Shown here piece by piece: positions 5,470 through 9,683 of a stretch of 9,683 nt of DNA (its first letter is position 1; each line of letters begins with the position of its first letter). Source of the stretch: Bacteroidales bacterium UBA1237 (GTDB taxonomy: Bacteria > Bacteroidota > Bacteroidia > Bacteroidales > UBA932); NCBI GenBank assembly GCA_002308935.1, contig DBWN01000042.1, positions 8,313 to 17,995 on the forward strand, written 5' to 3'. The position numbers were made by a program, and so were the translations under genes. Below the pieces are notes generated by a model, which did no database searches, was not told where the DNA came from, and was given only the letters and a program-made list of their open reading frames with translations.

Positions 5470-6033
5470 TTCGTTGTATTCCTCTTCGGGAACGTTATTC
5501 TTTTTCCAATGCCACAGTTTCCACCATCCGGCACTAAGGACATCGGCCATTGTAAGTGCTCTTCTCAAAGGTGACCGGAAATAATGGAGGTCGGGTCTAT
5601 GGTGTTTGAAAATGACGGTGTATTCTTCGTCAGTCAATTTGAGCCCCCATTCTCCTAGAAGTTTCACGGAACGCCAAGGATGCCAGCCGCCTTTGTCGAT
5701 CTTTCCCATATCATGGAAAATACCGATGATGACCTTGCTGTCGTATGGCTGGAAAGGAGCAAATAACCTCATCATCCTGTAAACCTCCAGAGAATGCTTG
5801 GCAAGTCCGCCCACATGATTGTGATGGCCGCCGGCACCCCTTGTGAAGAAATCTGATGATTCCAGTTGTCGGATGACATCTTCCATCCCGGGACGTCCGG
5901 TAGATCGGAGTATGTTAGTGATTTTTTCTTTGTTGGCCATGGCTATTTTGTATGCTTTGTCTTCCTTCGGTCTGCAACCGATGGCGGTCAGGACAAGGAT
6001 AATACACGAAAGTATAAATAAAAGCTTTCTCAT
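5455..6033 (-). CDS. HD-domain protein with a predicted lipoprotein signal peptide
   Basis: The 192-residue protein has an HD-superfamily phosphohydrolase core: H80 in LAKHSLEVY, the HD pair H107-D108 in IFHDMGKID, and D164 in TMADVLSAG, the four metal-binding positions of the family. HD proteins usually hydrolyse nucleotides or phosphodiesters in the cytosol. Here the N-terminus is unusual: MRKLLFILSC followed by a hydrophobic run and TAIGC, which reads as a lipoprotein signal with acylated C20. If true, the HD domain faces the periplasm. An internal start at M32 (MANKEKIT, position 5938) would give a normal soluble HD protein, but the -7 box sits 20 nt upstream of the long start, favouring the long form. 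The lipobox (A-I-G-C) is acceptable rather than ideal. The gene is convergent with the phosphatase and divergent from the next lipoprotein. Substrate unknown. Confidence 0.8.
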   Translation of the reverse strand: MRKLLFILSCIILVLTAIGCRPKEDKAYKIAMANKEKITNILRSTGRPGMEDVIRQLESSDFFTRGAGGHHNHVGGLAKHSLEVYRMMRLFAPFQPYDSKVIIGIFHDMGKIDKGGWHPWRSVKLLGEWGLKLTDEEYTVIFKHHRPDLHYFRSPLRRALTMADVLSAGWWKLWHWKKNNVPEEEYNEDDPH

Positions 6034-6053
6034 TCAAGGCTCACTTAGCACTG

Positions 6054-6061
6054 CAAAGATA
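6054..6061 (-). promoter_or_regulatory. -7 box of the HD-domain gene
   Basis: Minus-strand TATCTTTG is an exact TAnnTTTG match, ending 20 nt before the ATG at 6033. No TTTG is found at the expected -33 position. Its position supports translation from the long, signal-peptide-bearing start. Confidence 0.5.
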
Positions 6062-6138
6062 TCATTTTTTGGATAGTTGTTCTACCCTATCATTATCTGA
6101 TGACTTCCCACACCAAAAGTTACGAAGGCGTCAAATAA

Positions 6139-6155
6139 TATTGTTTCCAACAATA
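6139..6155. promoter_or_regulatory. 17-bp palindrome in a divergent promoter region
   Basis: TATTGTT-TCC-AACAATA has perfect 7-bp arms around a 3-bp centre. It lies between the divergent promoters of the HD gene and the 6305 lipoprotein gene. Its first 14 bases recur, inverted, at 4073-4086 upstream of the phosphatase gene. A transcription-factor operator is a reasonable guess, but nothing identifies the protein. Confidence 0.4.
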
Positions 6156-6173
6156 ATTGTCGCATGGAATTAT

Positions 6174-6220
6174 GCCATTATACGCCCTTATTGGCCATTT
6201 CGCACTTGAATCATAATGGC
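6174..6220. repeat. 8-bp inverted repeat flanking the -33 element of the 6305 gene
   Basis: GCCATTAT (6174-6181) and ATAATGGC (6213-6220) are exact reverse complements 31 bp apart. The right arm lies between the -33 and -7 elements of the downstream lipoprotein promoter. This could be a pair of half-sites for a looping or dimeric regulator; chance cannot be excluded. Confidence 0.35.
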
Positions 6221-6236
6221 GTTTTGCTTATCTTTG
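6206..6236 (+). promoter_or_regulatory. Promoter of the 6305 lipoprotein gene
   Basis: TTG (6206-6208) and TATCTTTG (6229-6236), separated by 20 nt, fit the Bacteroidota -33/-7 promoter pattern. The start codon is 68 nt beyond the -7 box, giving a leader of about 60 nt, much longer than for the other genes in this window. Confidence 0.55.
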
Positions 6237-6304
6237 AACATTATTCTGTCGGATGATAGAGTCCACATGAAACACTAGCGATAACTGAAATCATCAATAA
6301 TCAT

Positions 6305-7012
6305 ATGAAAAAATCATTTGCACCTCTTTTCATATTTGTGCTGCTGGCGATCGTCTCTTGCGGAAGCCCTCGTTACGCCAGTTCTGTCGTTACCACAAAA
6401 GTGTCTGACATCCCGGAATTCGCTTTCCTGAAGCCATGCGCCTATATGGTCCTGTATGATACTGATGGAGGTTATTATAACCAGGATAACACCGACATTG
6501 CCACGGATGTGATCACCAATATCATCAGTTCAGAGCGTTTCCCCTTCACTGATGTCATGGAGGCAGATTACCAAGGAGAAGACAAAGATGTGGTGGACTG
6601 GGCGAAAAACCTTATGGAAATGAAACAGGGCCAGCTGGACCGCATGCGTGTGCCCAAGTCTTTGCTCAAACGCATGGCGGGGGTTGATAACCGTTACGGA
6701 ATCCTGATTTACTCAAGAGGTTATAACATGACCCAAGATGCATATAATAAAGAACGGGTGACCAAAGCGGCTTCCAAAGTCATTGATACCGCAGCAGAGA
6801 AACTGACCGGTATAGCCGGACTGACCAATCCCAGCAGGAGTTATATTCCAAGCGACCCGTACGGAAACAATATGTTTTGTGTCGTCATTGACAAGGAAAC
6901 GGAGCGCATCATCTATTATGCGAAGCAGACGCCGACTTTCGCATCTCATCCCAAAGACAATGAAGACGTGAGCAAATTGCTTCACAAACTGCTTGCGGAT
7001 TTCATCCGATAG
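6305..7012 (+). CDS. Uncharacterised lipoprotein
   Basis: I do not recognise a named family. The 235-residue protein begins with a clear lipoprotein signal peptide (KK, hydrophobic 7-17, lipobox IVSC with acylated C19 followed by Gly-Ser). The mature part is mixed alpha/beta with no membrane segments. Visible features are a Tyr/Asp-rich segment YDTDGGYYNQDNTDIATD (51-68), a basic/helical middle (about 99-127), and an aromatic strand RYGILIYSRGYNMTQDAYN (130-148). Near the end NMFCVVIDKETERIIYYAK looks like a beta-hairpin. The GSP following the lipidated cysteine lacks an obvious surface-export signal, so outer-membrane inner-leaflet anchoring is the simplest guess. It has its own promoter, is divergent from the HD lipoprotein, and ends 25 bp before a strong terminator, so it is probably monocistronic. 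The coding frame is intact and codon use looks like its neighbours. Confidence 0.85.
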   Translation: MKKSFAPLFIFVLLAIVSCGSPRYASSVVTTKVSDIPEFAFLKPCAYMVLYDTDGGYYNQDNTDIATDVITNIISSERFPFTDVMEADYQGEDKDVVDWAKNLMEMKQGQLDRMRVPKSLLKRMAGVDNRYGILIYSRGYNMTQDAYNKERVTKAASKVIDTAAEKLTGIAGLTNPSRSYIPSDPYGNNMFCVVIDKETERIIYYAKQTPTFASHPKDNEDVSKLLHKLLADFIR

Positions 7013-7036
7013 TATACCGGAAATATCAGCATAATC

Positions 7037-7064
7037 GCCAAGGGCTTCGTTCCTTGGCTTTTTT
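7037..7064 (+). terminator. Intrinsic terminator of the 6305 lipoprotein gene
   Basis: GCCAAGG (7037-7043) and CCTTGGC (7052-7058) form a perfect 7-bp stem with an 8-nt loop, followed directly by six T residues and more T-rich sequence on the plus strand. It lies 25 nt after the stop codon. It has no T-tract on the minus strand, so it is strand-specific. Confidence 0.85.
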
Positions 7065-7098
7065 GTTTGTTGCTGTGTCATAAAGGAGTCAGCGGCAG

Positions 7099-7146
7099 AA
7101 AACAAAAGCGCTATAAATAACCGTCGGCCAGTTAATTATAGCGCTT
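7099..7146 (-). terminator. Intrinsic terminator of the tRNA-Arg gene
   Basis: Read on the minus strand, AAGCGCTATAA (7146-7136) pairs perfectly with TTATAGCGCTT (7116-7106). After one A/A mismatch the stem continues for four more pairs (7118-7121 with 7131-7134) around a 9-nt loop. The stem is followed by TTGTTTT (7105-7099), giving a T-rich tail TTTTGTTTT including the stem end. The stem begins one nucleotide after the tRNA discriminator base. Confidence 0.75.
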
Positions 7147-7147
7147 G

Positions 7148-7221
7148 TGATTCCGTTGGGATTCGAACCCAAGACCCACAGCTTAGAAGGCTGTTGCTCT
7201 ATCCAGCTGAGCTACGGAACC
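7148..7221 (-). tRNA. tRNA-Arg (anticodon UCU, reads AGA)
   Basis: The minus strand reads as a complete 74-nt tRNA. The acceptor stem GGTTCCG pairs with CGGAATC (one G-U), the D-arm is GCTCAGCTGGATAGAGC, the anticodon stem-loop has the loop CTTCTAA with anticodon TCT, and the T-arm contains GGTTCGAATCC. The discriminator base is A and no CCA is encoded: the next bases are CAA, so CCA must be added after transcription. It has its own promoter and terminator, and lies downstream of the popT gene in the same direction. Confidence 0.97.
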
Positions 7222-7245
7222 AGTCCATTATTTTGTTTCGGGTTG

Positions 7246-7276
7246 CAAAGGTATAAACTTTCCCAAACTTTTCAAA
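7246..7276 (-). promoter_or_regulatory. Promoter of the tRNA-Arg gene
   Basis: Minus-strand TTTG (7276-7273), a 19-nt spacer and TACCTTTG (7253-7246) match both elements of the Bacteroidota consensus. The -7 box ends 24 nt before the mature tRNA 5' end, leaving a short leader for RNase P to remove. This is the best promoter match in the window. Confidence 0.65.
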
Positions 7277-7293
7277 AACAAGAGGAAGTATGC

Positions 7294-8184
7294 CTATGAT
7301 TTCTTCTTGGAAGAAAGGGTCTCAAGCAACCAGACAAGGAAAATTCCGACGAAAGCCCAAATTATGGCACCCGTCACATGCATTTCTGAAGGGTCTGATC
7401 CGGAGAGGACGTTTCCTGCAGCAACGGCAGCCCTGTCATTCCAAGGCCAAACCTTCACGAGTGATCCTATCACGAATCCCACCAGAACAAGCATGGTCTG
7501 CCTTTCGAACTTGTCAAGCAGCCAATGGAGGAACTTCGAGAAAGCGAGGATTCCCACGACGCATCCTACTCCGAAGACTATCAGAACCGGCCAGTTCAAA
7601 GAACTCACGGCACTCATGATATAGTCGTATTTTCCGAAAATCAGCAATATGAAACTTCCGGAAACTCCAGGAAGTATCATGGTGCAGATCGCTATCGCTC
7701 CACAAATGAAGATGAACCACATGTCATCCGTGGTCTGTGTGGGCGAGAGTGTGCATATGGTTATTCCGAGGATCGCACCAAGAACAGCCCAACACACGTC
7801 CTTCCATTTCCAGTTCTTGACGTCCAGCAGCATCATGGTGGCGGATGCAGCGATCATTCCGAAAAAGAATCCCCATGTCTGGACAGGGTGAACATGCAGT
7901 ACGTATTCCATAAGTTTGGCAAGCGAGAAGACGCTCACCAGAACGCCGATGGCGAGTGCAAGAAGGAACCTTCCGTCCACCTTCTCCCAGAAGCCCTTGA
8001 AGTCACCCTTGAAAAGAGTCTTCCATGTGCTTATCTCCATCAAGGAGTTGAGACAGTTCACCAGCCTTGAGAATATTCCGGTAAGAAGGGCGATCGTACC
8101 TCCGGAAACGCCGGGTATTACGTTTGCGGCCCCCATACCGAATCCTTTGAGGGCCACAATTATATCATTCACGAATTTGTTCAT
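7294..8184 (-). CDS. popT: DUF368 family membrane protein, probable undecaprenyl-phosphate translocase PopT
   Basis: DUF368 proteins of the PopT group were recently described as translocases that return the C55 lipid carrier undecaprenyl phosphate across the cytoplasmic membrane for reuse in cell-wall synthesis, in parallel with DedA/UptA proteins. The 296-residue protein shows about eight hydrophobic segments and the family's duplicated signature: GAANVIPGVSGGT (18-30) in the first half and ILPGVSGSF (170-178) in the second, the latter followed by LLIFGKYDYI. This internal repeat suggests two structurally related halves. The C-terminus is short and basic (SSKKKS), likely cytosolic. It is the last gene of a tight cluster, 14 bp after the DUF6913 gene, and is followed by the tRNA-Arg promoter with no terminator between, so some readthrough into the tRNA is possible. 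Family assignment is strong; the translocase role comes from homologues. Confidence 0.92.
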   Translation of the reverse strand: MNKFVNDIIVALKGFGMGAANVIPGVSGGTIALLTGIFSRLVNCLNSLMEISTWKTLFKGDFKGFWEKVDGRFLLALAIGVLVSVFSLAKLMEYVLHVHPVQTWGFFFGMIAASATMMLLDVKNWKWKDVCWAVLGAILGITICTLSPTQTTDDMWFIFICGAIAICTMILPGVSGSFILLIFGKYDYIMSAVSSLNWPVLIVFGVGCVVGILAFSKFLHWLLDKFERQTMLVLVGFVIGSLVKVWPWNDRAAVAAGNVLSGSDPSEMHVTGAIIWAFVGIFLVWLLETLSSKKKS

Positions 8185-8198
8185 GCTGTGATTGAGGG

Positions 8199-8732
8199 TT
8201 AGCCTACTTTGGCCAAATAGGTTTTGATTGCGTCGAAACTCTCTTTCTGTGTAAGTTTGCGGTCAGAGGGATCCGCGACCACCAGGTCGAAAGTGTTTCC
8301 GGGAAGCTGTACCCTTCCTATCTTGAATTTCGCCTGAGAACACTTGGCCATGAATTCAAGAGGATAGTCCGTCCCGTCGATGAGTGATATGAAAAGGTCG
8401 GGTTCGCTTCCCAGCATGATGTTGATCTTTTCATGGGAAGGTCTTCCGAACCAGTTGAGGTCCTTTTTCAGTACAGTCGTCTGGATGCTTGTGATAAGCC
8501 TCTCTTCTTTTCCGATTTTGCGGAAATCGAAGAAGAATATCTCGCCTTTGATACCGTTCTCACGGTAGAAGGCCATCAGAGCGTCTTTGCACCTGTCGCA
8601 GTAAGGGTCCATCGCGTCGACGAAAGCGACAGCGGAACGTGCCGCCTTGATCGGCATGAAACCTGTCGGTACAGTGCTCTGGTATTTCTGGATCTGCTTG
8701 CGGCGCAGATATTTCTTTATTAATTCAAACAT
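8199..8732 (-). CDS. DUF6913 family protein
   Basis: The 177-residue soluble protein belongs, by my reading, to a Bacteroidota-specific uncharacterised family (DUF6913). Its typical segment is present: LNWFGRPSHEKIN (92-104), then PDLFISLIDGTDYPLEFMAK (111-130) and SQAKFKIGR (132-140). The N-terminus is basic and amphipathic (FELIKKYLRRKQIQKYQ) without a signal peptide, so it is probably cytosolic. A CDRC motif (C45-C48) follows a strand-like AVAFVDA, resembling the placement of a thioredoxin CxxC, though the overall similarity is weak. It starts 7 bp after the kinase stop codon and ends 14 bp before popT, so the three are almost certainly co-transcribed. No function is known. Confidence 0.8.
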   Translation of the reverse strand: MFELIKKYLRRKQIQKYQSTVPTGFMPIKAARSAVAFVDAMDPYCDRCKDALMAFYRENGIKGEIFFFDFRKIGKEERLITSIQTTVLKKDLNWFGRPSHEKINIMLGSEPDLFISLIDGTDYPLEFMAKCSQAKFKIGRVQLPGNTFDLVVADPSDRKLTQKESFDAIKTYLAKVG

Positions 8733-8739
8733 GATCTCT

Positions 8740-9683
8740 CTACTTGCTTACTGCGGCGATGAGTTCCTTGATTTCCGCTTTGGCGTCCCTCCATCTCGGG
8801 ACATCAATCTTCGTGCCTACCACCTCTACAACTTTAGCTGCGATAATCGATCCGATCTCACCGCATACTTTGAGAGGAAGACCGAGTGAATGAGCATACA
8901 GGAAACCGGCAGCGTAGGTGTCGCCGGCTCCGGTGGCGTCGACAGCGTTGGCCGGCCAAGGCTCAATCAGGTGGAACTCGTTTCCGGCCTGGACCATTGA
9001 ACCTTCTTTGCCGATTTTTACGACTGCGATTTCACAGACCTTGGAGATGGCCTCAAGAGCTTCTTTGGGAGGCAACTTTGTGAAGGATTTCGCTTCGGTC
9101 TCGTTGGCGAACACTATGTCAACATAGTTTTCGACGAGATTGTGCAGGAAGGCTTCATTGGATTCCACGACATTGTATGATGCCATGTCTATCGAGATCT
9201 TGCATCCTGCGGCTTTCGCCATCTGGACAGCCTTCGATATGAGGTCCTGATTCTGTACCAGGTATCCTTCAATATGGAAATAGTCGTATCCTTCGAAATA
9301 CTCCGGTTTGAGGTCCTCGGGTGTCATCTCAAGTGCGGCTCCAAGGTAAGAGGCGAATGTCCTTTCAGCGTTTGCTCCGGTGATGAAGACCATGCTCCTT
9401 CCTGAGGCCTTGGTGCCGTAAAGCATAGTGGCGTTCACGCCGAACTGCTCCATCGTGCTCTTGAAAAGGTTGCCCAGTTCGTCGTTCCCGATCTTTCCGA
9501 TGTAGCCGGAAGGCATTCCGAAAATCGAAGTGCAGGTGATTGTGTTGGCGGCGGACCCTCCGGCGACATACTTCACTCCGAGTTCCTTGAGTGCGCTCCA
9601 TATCTTGTCACCTGTCTCCATATCGACATGTTGCATGCTTCCTCTGGGGAGGTGGAACTCCTTCAGGAGAGTATCGTCCGGCA
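8740..9683 (-). CDS. PfkB-family sugar/nucleoside kinase (adenosine kinase-like), N-terminus cut by window edge
   Basis: PfkB kinases phosphorylate sugars or nucleosides with ATP in the cytosol. The visible 313 residues include the substrate-side motif GGSAANT (visible residues 41-47) and the C-terminal signature DATGAGDTYAAGF, where the final Asp of GAGD (codon 8920-8922) is the catalytic base. The frame stays open through the right edge, and the residues before the first internal Met (position 9636) read LLKEFHLPRGSMQ, matching the family segment that precedes that Met. The true start therefore lies outside, with about 15-20 residues missing (including the usual GN.LVD opening). Bacteroidota homologues are often annotated adenosine kinase, but the substrate cannot be fixed here; ribokinase-like or other sugar kinase activity remains possible. 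It leads the kinase-DUF6913-popT cluster, 7 bp before the next gene. Confidence 0.92.
   Translation of the reverse strand, partial: PDDTLLKEFHLPRGSMQHVDMETGDKIWSALKELGVKYVAGGSAANTITCTSIFGMPSGYIGKIGNDELGNLFKSTMEQFGVNATMLYGTKASGRSMVFITGANAERTFASYLGAALEMTPEDLKPEYFEGYDYFHIEGYLVQNQDLISKAVQMAKAAGCKISIDMASYNVVESNEAFLHNLVENYVDIVFANETEAKSFTKLPPKEALEAISKVCEIAVVKIGKEGSMVQAGNEFHLIEPWPANAVDATGAGDTYAAGFLYAHSLGLPLKVCGEIGSIIAAKVVEVVGTKIDVPRWRDAKAEIKELIAAVSK

Noticed and set aside
7525..8070. A 181-codon plus-strand open frame opposite popT
   Set aside because: It is an antisense shadow of the DUF368 gene, highly charged and low in hydrophobic residues, with no family resemblance.
8740..9636. PfkB kinase as a complete gene starting at 9636
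   Set aside because: The frame stays open to the window edge and the upstream codons encode the expected family sequence before that Met, so the gene is truncated by the window, not complete.
1..9683. Mobile elements, CRISPR arrays, phage or defence genes
   Set aside because: No transposase, integrase, direct-repeat array or defence-family domain is visible on either strand, and the genes read as ordinary chromosomal housekeeping and envelope genes.

Overview
The window looks like chromosomal DNA from a member of the Bacteroidota, most likely the order Bacteroidales. The evidence is a SusC/RagA-type TonB plug domain, a DUF6913 protein, several -7 boxes of the TAnnTTTG type, and start codons without convincing Shine-Dalgarno sequences. 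Nothing points to a phage, insertion sequence, integron or CRISPR array.

Layout. (1) Positions 1-3229 on the minus strand hold a compact operon for the diaminopimelate/lysine pathway, transcribed right to left: an M20 deacylase (DapE candidate), dapB, dapA and dapD, with dapD running off the left end. The deacylase and dapB overlap by 29 bp, and dapA and dapD overlap by 10 bp. The only gap, between dapB and dapA, holds a perfect 10-bp hairpin. (2) A divergent intergenic region (3230-3528) separates this operon from two plus-strand genes: a small lipoprotein that is only a SusC-like plug domain (3529-4059), and an exported histidine-type acid phosphatase/phytase-like enzyme (4124-5419). (3) Converging on these is a minus-strand HD-domain protein with a lipoprotein signal (5455-6033). 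(4) A second divergent region with palindromes leads to an uncharacterised lipoprotein on the plus strand (6305-7012), which ends in a clear intrinsic terminator. (5) A minus-strand block follows: tRNA-Arg(UCU) with its own promoter and terminator, preceded by a three-gene cluster of a PfkB-family kinase (cut by the right edge), a DUF6913 protein and a DUF368 membrane protein of the PopT undecaprenyl-phosphate translocase family.

How the genes fit together. The dap operon commits aspartate semialdehyde and pyruvate to tetrahydrodipicolinate, then to the succinylated branch toward meso-diaminopimelate for peptidoglycan and lysine. PopT recycles the lipid carrier used for cell-wall precursors, so both ends of the window touch envelope synthesis, although they are separate transcription units. 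The middle block is rich in envelope or exported proteins: three predicted lipoproteins and one signal-peptide phosphatase. The points most worth following up are the barrel-less plug lipoprotein beside a phosphatase, the HD-domain lipoprotein, and a 14-bp motif shared by two of the promoter regions.
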